Origin: Mycobacterium sp. SMC-8
Lineage (GTDB): Bacteria; Actinomycetota; Actinomycetes; Mycobacteriales; Mycobacteriaceae
Reading direction: 5' to 3'
Length of the DNA stretch: 64,000 nucleotides
Assembly (NCBI RefSeq): GCF_025263565.1
Contig: NZ_CP079865.1
Span: forward strand, 1,922,001-1,986,000
In this document: piece after piece, positions 17,798 through 26,136 of the stretch
Numbering within the stretch: position 1 is the stretch's first letter
Layout: each line of letters begins with the position of its first letter
Notes under the pieces: generated by a model
The model's input: the letters and a program-made list of their open reading frames with translations, nothing else
The model's database searches: none
Told to the model about the DNA's origin: nothing
Translations under genes and position numbers: made by a program

Positions 17798-18841
17798 ATG
17801 ACTACGACCCGGGCGACTGCGAATGACGGTCTGGCCCTTTATATTCAGGACGTCACGCTGCGTGACGGGATGCACGCGATCCGGCACCGGATCACTCCGG
17901 AGAATGTCGCGGCGGTCGCCGCGGCACTGGATCGGGCGGGTGTGGACGCGATCGAGGTGTCCCACGGCGACGGCCTGGCAGGACACTCGCTGACCTATGG
18001 CCCGGGCAGCAACACCGACTGGGAATGGCTTGCGGCCGCCGCGGCGGTGATTCACCGGGCGAAGCTGACCACCTTGCTGCTGCCCGGAATCGGCACCATT
18101 CACGAACTCAAGCGCGCCCATGAGTTGGGCGTGACGTCGGTGCGGGTGGCCACGCACTGCACCGAGGCCGACGTCTCCGCCCAGCACATCGCGAAGGCGA
18201 AGGAACTGGGCATGGACGTGTCCGGATTCCTGATGATGTCCCACATGGCGCCGGCGCCGGAGTTGGCCAGGCAGGCGAAGTTGATGGAGTCCTACGGTGC
18301 CGATTGCGTCTATGTCACGGACTCCGGCGGCCGGTTGACCATGGACGCCGTCCGCGATCGGGTTCGGGCCTACCGGGAGGTGCTGGAACCGGACACCCAG
18401 ATCGGAATCCATGCACACCAGAACCTGTCGCTGTCGGTGGCGAACTCGGTGGTCGCCGTCGAGGAGGGCGTCATCCGCGTCGACGCGTCGCTGGCCGGCC
18501 ACGGCGCGGGCGCGGGAAACTGCCCGATCGAACCGTTCGTGGCGGTGGCAGATCTGCTGGGGTGGAAGCATTCCTGTGATCTGTTCGGGCTGCAGGATGC
18601 TGCCGACGACCTGGTGCGCCCGCTGCAGGACCGACCGGTGCAGGTCGACCGGGAGACGCTGACGTTGGGTTACGCAGGCGTGTACTCGAGCTTTTTGCGG
18701 CACGCCGAAAATGCGGCTTCCACTTACGGTTTGGACACCCGCGACATTCTGGTCGAGGTGGGTCGCCGGGGTCTGGTCGGCGGCCAGGAGGACATGATCA
18801 CCGACGTCGCGCTCGACCTGCGCAATCGCCGGGGGAATTAA
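17798..18841 (+). CDS. dmpG: 4-hydroxy-2-oxovalerate aldolase
   Basis: A 347-residue DmpG/MhpE/HsaF-type aldolase with an HMGL-like TIM barrel. The [11 protein letters not shown] motif carries the substrate-binding RDG, the metal-binding HAHQN has the HxH pair, and [13 protein letters not shown] and the C-terminal DmpG communication domain follow. It splits 4-hydroxy-2-oxoacids into pyruvate and an aldehyde that is channelled to the dehydrogenase. The pair forms a two-gene transcript convergent with the ring-cleavage operon that makes its substrate. Confidence 0.94.
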   Translation: MTTTRATANDGLALYIQDVTLRDGMHAIRHRITPENVAAVAAALDRAGVDAIEVSHGDGLAGHSLTYGPGSNTDWEWLAAAAAVIHRAKLTTLLLPGIGTIHELKRAHELGVTSVRVATHCTEADVSAQHIAKAKELGMDVSGFLMMSHMAPAPELARQAKLMESYGADCVYVTDSGGRLTMDAVRDRVRAYREVLEPDTQIGIHAHQNLSLSVANSVVAVEEGVIRVDASLAGHGAGAGNCPIEPFVAVADLLGWKHSCDLFGLQDAADDLVRPLQDRPVQVDRETLTLGYAGVYSSFLRHAENAASTYGLDTRDILVEVGRRGLVGGQEDMITDVALDLRNRRGN

Positions 18842-18875
18842 CGCCGAACACCCATTCGGGAGGACCGCTCCACAC

Positions 18876-18892
18876 CCGGACCCGGCGTCCGG
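18876..18892. terminator. Possible bidirectional terminator hairpin
   Basis: A perfect 6-bp inverted repeat, CCGGAC / GTCCGG, with a 5-base loop lies in the 73-bp space between the convergent aldolase and hydratase genes. No U-tract follows on either strand, as is common for mycobacterial terminators. Confidence 0.4.
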
Positions 18893-18914
18893 AGCCGAGC
18901 GACGCTGCGCCGTC

Positions 18915-19700
18915 TCACCCGAAGCTGACTGCCACCGATCCGATGCCGTCGATCTCCGCCCGATAGGTGCTGCCCGTCCGCGCCGGCACCATCGGTCCCA
19001 GCGCCCCGGACAGCACGATGTGCCCAGCGCGCAGCGGGGAACCGTTGTCGCTGGCGGTGCGGGCCAGCCACGCCAACGCGATCAGCGGGCTGCCGAGGCA
19101 ATCCGCGCCGCGGCCCTGGGAGACGGTGGCGGCGTCCTCGGTCAGTTGCATGGTGCGGGAGACGAAGTCGATGTCTGCCGCCGGGATCCTCTGCTCTCCG
19201 AGCACGAACAGCGCCGAGGAGCCGTTGTCGGCGACGGTGTCGACGATGCTGATCGACCAGTCCCGGATGCGGGAGTCGACGATCTCGATGGCCGGGACCG
19301 CCACCCCGGCGGCGGCCCGCACCGCGTCGTCGGACAGGTCGTCGACGAGGTCCCCCGAGAGGATGAACGCGATCTCGGCCTCGACTTTGGGCTGCAGCAA
19401 CCGGCCGGCCGGCACGGTGGTGCCGTTCTCGACCCGCATGTCGGCGAAGAGCACGCCGGAGTCGGGCTGGGCGACCCCGAGTTGTCGCTGCACGGCCGGC
19501 GAGGTCAGGCCGATCTTGTGGCCGACCACGACTCGGCCCCGCTCCAGCGATTCGTCGGTGATTAGGTTCTGCACGGCGTAGGCGGCCGGAATGTCGTTGT
19601 CGCCGAGAATGTCCCGCACGGGTTCGCACTGTTTGGGGGCGGCGGCGGCGGCGATCAGTCGGTCGGCGGCGGCACGGAGTTGGTCCTGGTTCGCGTTCAT
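18915..19700 (-). CDS. 2-hydroxypenta-2,4-dienoate (2-oxopent-4-enoate) hydratase
   Basis: A 261-residue member of the fumarylacetoacetate-hydrolase-fold hydratases (MhpD/BphH/HsaE). Seen: helical N-terminus, AYAVQNLITDESLERGRVVVGHKIGLTS, the metal-binding region with PKVEAEIAFIL, AIEIVDSRIRDW, and C-terminal ALGPMVPARTGSTYRAEIDG. It adds water to the dienoate left after ring cleavage, forming 4-hydroxy-2-oxovalerate for the aldolase. It is the last gene of the minus-strand ring-cleavage operon, 23 bp after the SDR gene. Confidence 0.92.
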   Translation of the reverse strand: MNANQDQLRAAADRLIAAAAAPKQCEPVRDILGDNDIPAAYAVQNLITDESLERGRVVVGHKIGLTSPAVQRQLGVAQPDSGVLFADMRVENGTTVPAGRLLQPKVEAEIAFILSGDLVDDLSDDAVRAAAGVAVPAIEIVDSRIRDWSISIVDTVADNGSSALFVLGEQRIPAADIDFVSRTMQLTEDAATVSQGRGADCLGSPLIALAWLARTASDNGSPLRAGHIVLSGALGPMVPARTGSTYRAEIDGIGSVAVSFG

Positions 19701-19723
19701 GAGTCCTTCGGTGTAAGCGGGCG

Positions 19724-20512
19724 TCAGCCCATGCTGGCGCCGCCGTTGACGTAGATGGTCTGGCCGGTGAGGAAGCGGCTGTCCTCGCCGGCCAGGAAGG
19801 CCACGGTCGCTGCGACCTCGGCCGGGTCGCCGGGCCGGCCCAGGGGGACGATCTCAGTGCCCTGTTTGACGACGTCGAGCAGGCGCGTGGGTGTCTCGCC
19901 GGAGGCGAAGAGCGCGGAAAGCTCCGGCGTCAGAACGTAACACGGCGCGACGGTGTTGGCGGTGATACCGGCGGTGGCGAACTCCCGCGCCAGACCCGTC
20001 ATCATCGCGTGCACACCCCCTTTGGCAGCGTTGTACATGGCGTGGTCCATCAGGCCGGTGCGCACCGAGTCGGCGCCGATGTTGATCAGCCGGCCGTGTT
20101 GACGAGAAACCATGTGCGGCAGGACTGCCCGGGTGCAGCGGATGGTGGTCCACAGGTTGTTGTCGATGGTGGCCTGCAGGCTCTCCTCGGTGTGTTCCAG
20201 GGTCGGCTTGATCACCCCGCCCCCGGCGTTGTTGACCAGGATGTCGATGTGGCCGAGCGTCGCCAGCGCGGTGTCGACGAGATCGTCCGCGACGCCGGGT
20301 TTCTGCAGTTCCCCGACGAAAGTCCCGGTGACCGGGATGTCCGCCGTCACCCGCCGGAGTTCCTCCTCCGAGCGGGTTGCGGCGAAAACCCTGGCCCCAT
20401 CGGAGATCAAGCGTGCGGCGGTGCCCAGCCCGATCCCCGATGCGGCACCGGTGACGATCGCGGTGCGGCCCTCGAGCGGGCCGCTCACAGTATCTTCAGC
20501 CGCACCACTCAC
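19724..20512 (-). CDS. SDR oxidoreductase, probable cis-dihydrodiol dehydrogenase
   Basis: A 262-residue classical SDR: TGAASGIGLGT cofactor turn, ILVNNAGGGV, and the standard active site with Ser in NIGADSVR and Y-x3-K as YNAAKGG, ending LTGQTIYVNGGASMG. Downstream of the Rieske dioxygenase subunits it most likely rearomatises the cis-dihydrodiol to a catechol. The start is either the GTG at 20512, overlapping the beta-subunit stop (GTGA), or a GTG at 20488, which is closer to the family N-terminus; neither has a clear ribosome binding site. Confidence 0.8.
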   Translation of the reverse strand: MSGAAEDTVSGPLEGRTAIVTGAASGIGLGTAARLISDGARVFAATRSEEELRRVTADIPVTGTFVGELQKPGVADDLVDTALATLGHIDILVNNAGGGVIKPTLEHTEESLQATIDNNLWTTIRCTRAVLPHMVSRQHGRLINIGADSVRTGLMDHAMYNAAKGGVHAMMTGLAREFATAGITANTVAPCYVLTPELSALFASGETPTRLLDVVKQGTEIVPLGRPGDPAEVAATVAFLAGEDSRFLTGQTIYVNGGASMG

Positions 20513-21000
20513 AGGATGATGGCCACGTCGGCGACATCCCGCAGGTCGGTCATGTCGAGTTCGACGCGTTTGAAGCAGATACGGAAACTTTCGCCGGCAG
20601 GCCGCAAGCGGTAGCGGTATTTCCCCACATAGGTGCTCGTTTTCCCGCCCCGGAACCGCCACACGGTGAAGGACGCCGTCACCGCGATCCTGTCCCCGTC
20701 CGGTTCGAACCGGACGTTGAACACCTGATGGTTGGTCCGCGAGTGGGGGTACTCGCGATGGGCGCGGCGGTTGTTGAGCCGCTCCACCCGGGCCTGCAGC
20801 CGGCGGTGATCGTCGTCGATGAGCAGCAGGTCGCGCTCCGGGTCGGCGTCGAGTTTGTCGTTGCACGGCAACTCGTATTTCGCGTCGGGCTCGTACAGTT
20901 CCAGCCAGCCGTCGAGGTTCCAGTCATCGAGCAGGGCGGCCTCGCGGTAGAGGAATGCCTCGACGTCCGAGCGGGTCACCTCCTTGGCGATTGCGGTCAT
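20509..21000 (-). CDS. Aromatic-ring-hydroxylating dioxygenase, beta subunit
   Basis: A 163-residue NTF2-fold small subunit of a Rieske dioxygenase: VEAFLYREAALLDDWNLDGW at the N-terminus, the LYEPDAKYELPC segment, and SRTNHQVFNVRF; these match NdoC/BphA2-type structural subunits. It has no metal site and stabilises the alpha3beta3 assembly. Its ATG overlaps the alpha-subunit stop (ATGA at 20997-21000), and its stop overlaps a GTG of the SDR gene, so the three are translationally linked. Confidence 0.9.
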   Translation of the reverse strand: MTAIAKEVTRSDVEAFLYREAALLDDWNLDGWLELYEPDAKYELPCNDKLDADPERDLLLIDDDHRRLQARVERLNNRRAHREYPHSRTNHQVFNVRFEPDGDRIAVTASFTVWRFRGGKTSTYVGKYRYRLRPAGESFRICFKRVELDMTDLRDVADVAIIL

Positions 21001-22304
21001 CGGGCACCGCCGAGGTCCGCCGCGTCACCCATCTGCTGCTGCCAGCGTCGCCAGAACTCTCTCATCTGTTCCTCGTCGTTGGCCATCGGCCCGCGACCCA
21101 TTCCGCGGGAGATGTCGTTCCACTCCACGCCGCCGCCTTCGAAACCCTGTTGGCAGGACTCGAGTGCCTCGATGTCGTCCGGTGTCGCGAAGCCGCCGGG
21201 ACCGAGGAAGGTCAGGAAGCTGTCGAGCCGTCGATCCCGCAGACTCGATGGCTCTTCGGTCGGCGCGAGTTCCCACGCCGTCACATCGACCCGGTTGGGT
21301 GCGGGCGAGAACATCGTGCGAACCGTGACGGCCATGATGTCGTTGATGATCAGGTTCGGGTAGATGATGAGGTTGCGGTTCACCTCGCACATCGTGCGCG
21401 CGCGCTCCTCGCCGTAGCGGTCGATGAGTTCGGCTCGGATGCGGTCGATTTCGACCTTGGCCTGTTCGCCGAAGAGCGGCTCCCATTTCGCGACCGGGCG
21501 GCCCCACGGGGCGGTGTACTCGATGACGGCATGCCCGTTGCCCAGTCTCTTGGCCTCTCCGATTACCCCGCCCTGCAGGTCGGTGCCCAGCGAGACCAGG
21601 TATTTGAAATAGGTGTCGTGGGTGGATTGGGCGTGGTAGCCGTCGGCGCTGTTCTCGACAAGAAGCTTGAAGTTGGCGTCGAAGCTGTATTCGTTGGTGC
21701 CCTTGATGATCTCGACGGAGCCGCCGCAGCCGTCGACGACGAGGTCGATGTACTCCTTCGCGCCGGCCAGATAGGTCTCGAGGTCGATGATGTCGGGGTC
21801 GTAACTGGCGAAGACGAACCCGCGGTAGGACTCCACCCGGGCCACCCGGGCAAGTCCCAACTCATCGAAGTTCAGACCGTTCGAGTAGGCCTCCCTGTCC
21901 GGAACGCCCTTGAGCGTGCCCTCGCTGTCGAAGGACCACGCGTGGTAGAAGCACTGGAAGACCTTGGCGTTGCCGGAATCCTGCCGGCAGACCAGGGCGC
22001 CGCGATGCGTGCAGGAGTTGTGGAAGACGTTGACGTTGCCGCTTTTCGCCCCGCGGACCATGAAGATCGGCCGCCCCGCCACCTTACGGCGCACGAAATC
22101 GCCCGGTTCGGGGATTTCGGACTCATGCCCGACGTACAGCCAGGAGTGGCCGTAGACCCGTTCGATCTCGGCGCGGTGCACCTCCGGTGAGGTCATGGCC
22201 GACCGGTGCACCCGGAAGGTCTGACCGGCCTGATCGTCGACCACCAGGGGTTGGCGGGCGGGTGCCGCGATCACCTCGGTGGTCCAGTCCTCGATTGTGC
22301 TCAT
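20997..22304 (-). CDS. Aromatic-ring-hydroxylating dioxygenase, alpha (Rieske) subunit
   Basis: A 435-residue oxygenase subunit. The Rieske [2Fe-2S] site is Cys98-x-His100-x17-Cys118-x2-His121. The catalytic-domain iron motif has bridging Asp221, His224 and His229 (DGYHAQSTH), spaced as in naphthalene dioxygenase. It should dihydroxylate an aromatic ring using electrons from a ferredoxin and reductase, neither of which is encoded in the window. A longer open frame upstream reads through the hydrolase gene; the ATG at 22304 overlaps the hydrolase stop. The substrate is unknown. Confidence 0.94.
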   Translation of the reverse strand: MSTIEDWTTEVIAAPARQPLVVDDQAGQTFRVHRSAMTSPEVHRAEIERVYGHSWLYVGHESEIPEPGDFVRRKVAGRPIFMVRGAKSGNVNVFHNSCTHRGALVCRQDSGNAKVFQCFYHAWSFDSEGTLKGVPDREAYSNGLNFDELGLARVARVESYRGFVFASYDPDIIDLETYLAGAKEYIDLVVDGCGGSVEIIKGTNEYSFDANFKLLVENSADGYHAQSTHDTYFKYLVSLGTDLQGGVIGEAKRLGNGHAVIEYTAPWGRPVAKWEPLFGEQAKVEIDRIRAELIDRYGEERARTMCEVNRNLIIYPNLIINDIMAVTVRTMFSPAPNRVDVTAWELAPTEEPSSLRDRRLDSFLTFLGPGGFATPDDIEALESCQQGFEGGGVEWNDISRGMGRGPMANDEEQMREFWRRWQQQMGDAADLGGAR

Positions 22305-23125
22305 GAGCGCTCCAGATAGTCGGCGACCAGCGCGGAGAACTCGTCTGCGCGCTCGATCTGGGTCCAGTGTCCGCATCGGCTGAATACGTGGAGATCCGCG
22401 TTGGGAAGAAGGTCGAGCATGCTCACCGAGACGGCCAGTGGCACGACTTTGTCTTCCCTCCCGTGGATCAGCAGCGTGGGGGTGCTGATGGTGCGTACCT
22501 CCTCGGCGGTGATTCCCAGCTCGGATCCCTTGTGCCTGGGGTCGAAGAACATCGCCCGATAGGCCTCGAAGGCGCCGTCGGCGACGCTGGCCTCGTACCG
22601 GATCTTCACCAGTTCCTCGGTGATCAGGTCGGGGTTGACGGCGAAGTAGTTCTTCAGCAGACTGCGCATCGCGTCGTGGGACGGGGCATAACCGCGCAGC
22701 GCCGCAAGGCCTTCCGTCGGGGTCATTCCCACGCCGGGGGAGCCCATCAGCACCATGCGGCTGATCCGCTGGGGGTGGTCGGTCGCCATCTGCAGAGCGA
22801 TGCGGCCCCCCAGGGAGTTGCCCACGATCGCGGCGCTGCTGATGCCGTGGCTGTCGAGGAAGGCCCATACGTGATCGGTCCAGGTGCGAAGCGAATACAC
22901 GATGTCATCGGGCCGATGGGTGGCGCCGAACCCTACGATGTCGGGTGCCAGCACCCGGAAGCGCTGCGACAACGGTCCGATATTGAGCTTCCAGTTCGCC
23001 GTTCCCGATACGCCGGGTCCGGATCCGTGCAGCATGAGCACCGGCTCGCCCGATCCCGCCTCGAGGTAGGCGGTCCGGATTCCGCCGGCGTCGATCGTTT
23101 TCGTTTCCAGCGCGGCAGTGGTCAT
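22301..23125 (-). CDS. Alpha/beta hydrolase, probable meta-cleavage product (C-C bond) hydrolase
   Basis: A 274-residue hydrolase of the BphD/MhpC/HsaD family. LMLHGSGPGVSGTANW carries the oxyanion HGSGPG typical of C-C hydrolases, the nucleophile is in IVGNSLGGRIAL, the acid in LLIHGREDKVVPL and the His in SRCGHWTQIER. It cleaves the yellow ring-fission product into 2-hydroxypentadienoate and a carboxylic acid. The ATG at 23125 overlaps the stop of the extradiol dioxygenase, and its own stop overlaps the Rieske alpha ATG. Confidence 0.9.
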   Translation of the reverse strand: MTTAALETKTIDAGGIRTAYLEAGSGEPVLMLHGSGPGVSGTANWKLNIGPLSQRFRVLAPDIVGFGATHRPDDIVYSLRTWTDHVWAFLDSHGISSAAIVGNSLGGRIALQMATDHPQRISRMVLMGSPGVGMTPTEGLAALRGYAPSHDAMRSLLKNYFAVNPDLITEELVKIRYEASVADGAFEAYRAMFFDPRHKGSELGITAEEVRTISTPTLLIHGREDKVVPLAVSVSMLDLLPNADLHVFSRCGHWTQIERADEFSALVADYLERS

Positions 23126-24198
23126 CGCCGGCCGCCTTCGCTGAACACCGCAAAGCACTTGTTGGAGTTGAAGACGTCGGTGGCGACAAACTCAGACCAG
23201 TCCAGCTTGAGACCGAGTTCGTCGACGGCGCCGGTCATGCAGAACCAGTTGAGCATCTCGTGCTGGCCGGATCCGACGATTTCGGCGGTCGAGACCGACG
23301 ACCACTTCTCGTAGTCACCCTTCTTGAACAGTTCGTACAGACGCAGGTCCGCCTCGGTGTCCGGGGTGAGGTGCCATGTCTTGTCGGTCAGAAACGCATG
23401 CGACCAACTCGATGAGGCCACCAGCGCGACGCGAAGGTCGGTCTCGGCGAAGGATTGCGCCACCGCCCGACCGAGGGCGAAGCAACGCGTCGGTGACGGT
23501 CCCACCGGATCGAGTCGTTCCTCGGAGATTTCGGCGAAGCGGGCCAGGCCGCCCCGGCGGGCGATCGCGTGCTGGCCGTAGCAGTTGACCGTGATCGGGA
23601 CCAGCGGGTAGGGGAACTTCGCGCCCGCGTCGGGATAGTCGAGGAACAGTTGGGTGTTGAGAATCGCGTGCGGGAACGGGGAGTCCTTGCGCTTCTGGTA
23701 GGAGTAGGCGATGTCGAATCCGCGCACGAGCAGCTGGTCGGCAAGGCGCCGGGAGACCGCGGCGTCGCCGTGCAGCGTGATGGTGGTGTCGTCGGGCAGA
23801 CCCCACGCGTTCGGGCTGCCGCGCTTGTTCATCAGTTCGAACGGCTCGACCTCGAGGTCGCCGTAGGCCAGCACGCAGAACGGGGGGATCACCTCCTCGC
23901 GGAAGTTCTCGTACTGGTCGTCACCCCAGACCACGACCACGTCCGGGTCGAAGTCATCGAGTGCCTCCCGGCAGCGGGCGAGGTTCTCCACCAACAGTTT
24001 CCGGTGATGCGCGGCCGAAGCCCGCCCCTCGTCGGAGCCCCATTCCTCGCGCATCGACGCGGGCCAACTTGCCGGGTCCTTCGCAGTCGCCGGGATGTCG
24101 GGGTCCTTGAGGGTCCAGCGCAGCAGGCTGGCCATGTGGTCGTCAGTGCCGGCCAACAGGGGATAGTGCGTCATGCCCAGTCCCAGGAATTGCGCCAT
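23122..24198 (-). CDS. Class III (LigB-type) extradiol ring-cleavage dioxygenase
   Basis: A 358-residue protein of the LigB/DODA superfamily. The N-terminal LGLGMTHYPLL supplies the first metal His, AAHHRKLL a second histidine region, VVVVWGDDQYENF is a strong family marker, and SSWSHAFL is near the catalytic His in the C-terminal half. Such Fe(II) enzymes cleave catechols next to a hydroxyl group. It is longer than single-domain LigB (about 280), with an insertion region at 40-80. Position in the operon shows it acts on the catechol made by the Rieske and SDR enzymes. It overlaps the upstream amidohydrolase by 56 bp. Confidence 0.88.
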   Translation of the reverse strand: MAQFLGLGMTHYPLLAGTDDHMASLLRWTLKDPDIPATAKDPASWPASMREEWGSDEGRASAAHHRKLLVENLARCREALDDFDPDVVVVWGDDQYENFREEVIPPFCVLAYGDLEVEPFELMNKRGSPNAWGLPDDTTITLHGDAAVSRRLADQLLVRGFDIAYSYQKRKDSPFPHAILNTQLFLDYPDAGAKFPYPLVPITVNCYGQHAIARRGGLARFAEISEERLDPVGPSPTRCFALGRAVAQSFAETDLRVALVASSSWSHAFLTDKTWHLTPDTEADLRLYELFKKGDYEKWSSVSTAEIVGSGQHEMLNWFCMTGAVDELGLKLDWSEFVATDVFNSNKCFAVFSEGGRR

Positions 24199-25153
24199 AG
24201 TTCTCCTCCAGGTTTTTTCGGGTGATTCGGTCTCTGAGGTCGGGGGGCAGGTCGGCGACGACGTCGTCGAGCGGCTCTGGTGCGGCGGGGAAGGGGTAGT
24301 CGGAGCCGAACACCAGGTGGTCGGCGCCGAACAGGTCCACCGCAGCCAGCAGAGCGCTGCGGTTGTAGGTCAGCGAGTCGCACCACAGAGACTGCGCCAG
24401 TCGACTGGGAAGCTCCGGGGAGTCGGCCGCCATCCCGCCGATCCGGGCTCCCTTGTCGAGGCGGCCGATGATCGACGGAAGCGCGCCGGCGCCGTGCGCG
24501 AGGCATAGTCGGACGCCGGGGCGGCGGACCAGTGCGCCGCTGGTGAGAAGCGAAGCCGCAGCAAGCGCCGTTTCGACGGGCATACCGGCGCCGAAACCCA
24601 TGCCCAGCCCGGTGGTGCGGGCCGGTAGATCCTCGTCGCGCGGATGGATCATCACGAGTGCGCCCAGCTCATGTGCGACGCCAAAGAACCGGTCGAGGCG
24701 CTCGTCGGAGAGTTCGCACCCGCGGACCTGGGTGGCGATCTCCACTCCGAGGAAGCCGGGACGGGTCATGCACCGTCGAAGCTCGTCGACGGCAAGGTCG
24801 GGATCCTGCAATGCCACTGCTCCGAGTGCAGCGAACCGGTCGGGGTGCCCACTGACGATGCGCGCGAAGAAGTCGTTCTGCGCTGCGGCCAACTCCGCGC
24901 CGCCGGTGGGGTCGGCGTCGTAGCAGAAGGTCACCGGAATCGGTGAAATCACCTGTAGTGCAACACCATCACGGTCCATATCGGCCAGCCTCGCCGCCGG
25001 AGCCCAACAGCGGTGGTCGATCCTGCGGTAGCGCTGCGCGCCGTAGTTCAGCCAGGCAGCGTTCTCGTCGGTGCGCTCCACACTCGGCCAGCGGTCACGG
25101 CAGTGACGGCGGCTCAGGTCGGGCAGATCTGGATCCACGGCGTGGGTGTGCAC
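24143..25153 (-). CDS. Amidohydrolase (ACMSD-like TIM barrel)
   Basis: A 336-residue metal-dependent hydrolase/decarboxylase of the amidohydrolase-2 group. The HTH metal motif is at the very N-terminus, with MIHPRDED, CLAHGAGALP and the FGSDYPFP aspartate following. Relatives decarboxylate or hydrolyse aromatic acid and ring-cleavage intermediates. The GTG at 25153 is the only standard start before an upstream in-frame stop, yet the HxH motif normally follows several residues; a CTG three codons upstream may be the true start. It is the first gene of the eight-gene overlapping ring-cleavage operon. Confidence 0.82.
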   Translation of the reverse strand: MHTHAVDPDLPDLSRRHCRDRWPSVERTDENAAWLNYGAQRYRRIDHRCWAPAARLADMDRDGVALQVISPIPVTFCYDADPTGGAELAAAQNDFFARIVSGHPDRFAALGAVALQDPDLAVDELRRCMTRPGFLGVEIATQVRGCELSDERLDRFFGVAHELGALVMIHPRDEDLPARTTGLGMGFGAGMPVETALAAASLLTSGALVRRPGVRLCLAHGAGALPSIIGRLDKGARIGGMAADSPELPSRLAQSLWCDSLTYNRSALLAAVDLFGADHLVFGSDYPFPAAPEPLDDVVADLPPDLRDRITRKNLEENYGAIPGTGHDALSPVGRH

Positions 25154-25221
25154 GTCGATCAGTCCGCGGGACGAGTGAGAGGCGATGGCGATCTCCGAGG
25201 CCGGTGGAGTGGATTTCCTCT

Positions 25222-25251
25222 AGCGTAGAAGAATATGCATACACAATTCAA
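25222..25251 (-). promoter_or_regulatory. Candidate promoter of the ring-cleavage operon with internal palindrome
   Basis: On the minus strand, TTGAAT (25251-25246) and TACGCT (25227-25222) are separated by 18 bp and lie about 70-100 bp ahead of the amidohydrolase start. The spacer contains the perfect palindrome TATGCATA (25234-25241), positioned where a repressor would block RNA polymerase. It could serve the adjacent GntR protein; this is inference. Confidence 0.35.
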
Positions 25252-25342
25252 GATGTTGATGCAGAATGTTGTGGATCACAGCCAGCGCAAGCGAGGGGGT
25301 AGTTCAGATGTGGATCCGCAATGCCTGATCCGGCGTGCGGTG

Positions 25343-26074
25343 CTATGGGTGCTGCGGTGTGTGCGGGGTGCGCTCGGGGTCGTCGGCGCGGATGAGGTCG
25401 CGGTCGTGACGATTGATCGCCTCGACGAAGGCCGCCTGATCATGAACGGCGATCGCGGCGACGATGTCATCGTGCACGACCAGGCTGCCGGCCACCAGCG
25501 GCTCGTGGTCCTGCACGAACATCACCCGACTGAGCACCGCCCTGATGCTGGTGATGATGAGTTGATGCATCCCCTCCAGTACGGGGATGTGCGCGGCGGC
25601 GGTGACGACCGCGTGGAAATTCAGCACCGCGTCGAAGAACTCCGGGGCATCCGTGCTCGCGCGCATCCGCACCATCGCGGTGCGCATCTCGGCGATGTCG
25701 GCATCGGTGGCCCGCTCGAACGCGGCCTTGGTGAGCCCGAATTCGAGATAGAGACGCGCCTCGAACAGATCGAGGGGATGCGGGTTGGACGGCTGGAACC
25801 ACAGATCCAGCGCGCCGGTGCGCACCTGCGGCGGCGTGTTGGCGACGGTGATCCCGCCGCCGGGGCCGGGCCGCACGGACACCAGGTCGCGGTCGCGCAG
25901 GATCCGCAGCGTCTCGTTCATCACCGTCGGGCTGATCCCGAACCGGTCCATCAACTCCGCCCGCCTGCCGAGGTGGGCACCGACCGGCAGGCGCTCGGAC
26001 ATGATCTCGTGTTCGAGGTCGGCGGCAACGACTTCGGCCCGCGACGAGCGCGCCGCCGGTTCACGGCGTGCCAT
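25343..26074 (-). CDS. GntR-family (FadR/FCD) transcriptional regulator
   Basis: A 243-residue regulator: N-terminal winged HTH (LMDRFGISPTVMNETLRILRDR) and a C-terminal FCD helical sensor (LYLEFGLTKAAFERATDADI, NFHAVVTAAAHIP, VVHDDIVAAI with conserved His residues for a metal). Such proteins usually sense carboxylic acids or acyl-CoAs. ATG at 26074 has AGGAGG 6 bp before it. It is divergent from the CoA ligase operon with a 62-bp gap and is upstream of the ring-cleavage operon, so it may control either or both. Confidence 0.87.
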   Translation of the reverse strand: MARREPAARSSRAEVVAADLEHEIMSERLPVGAHLGRRAELMDRFGISPTVMNETLRILRDRDLVSVRPGPGGGITVANTPPQVRTGALDLWFQPSNPHPLDLFEARLYLEFGLTKAAFERATDADIAEMRTAMVRMRASTDAPEFFDAVLNFHAVVTAAAHIPVLEGMHQLIITSIRAVLSRVMFVQDHEPLVAGSLVVHDDIVAAIAVHDQAAFVEAINRHDRDLIRADDPERTPHTPQHP

Positions 26075-26136
26075 CCATGGCCTCCTTCTGCGCCCGACTC
26101 CCTGACTCACGAGATAGTAACTTCCAGGAGGTATCA

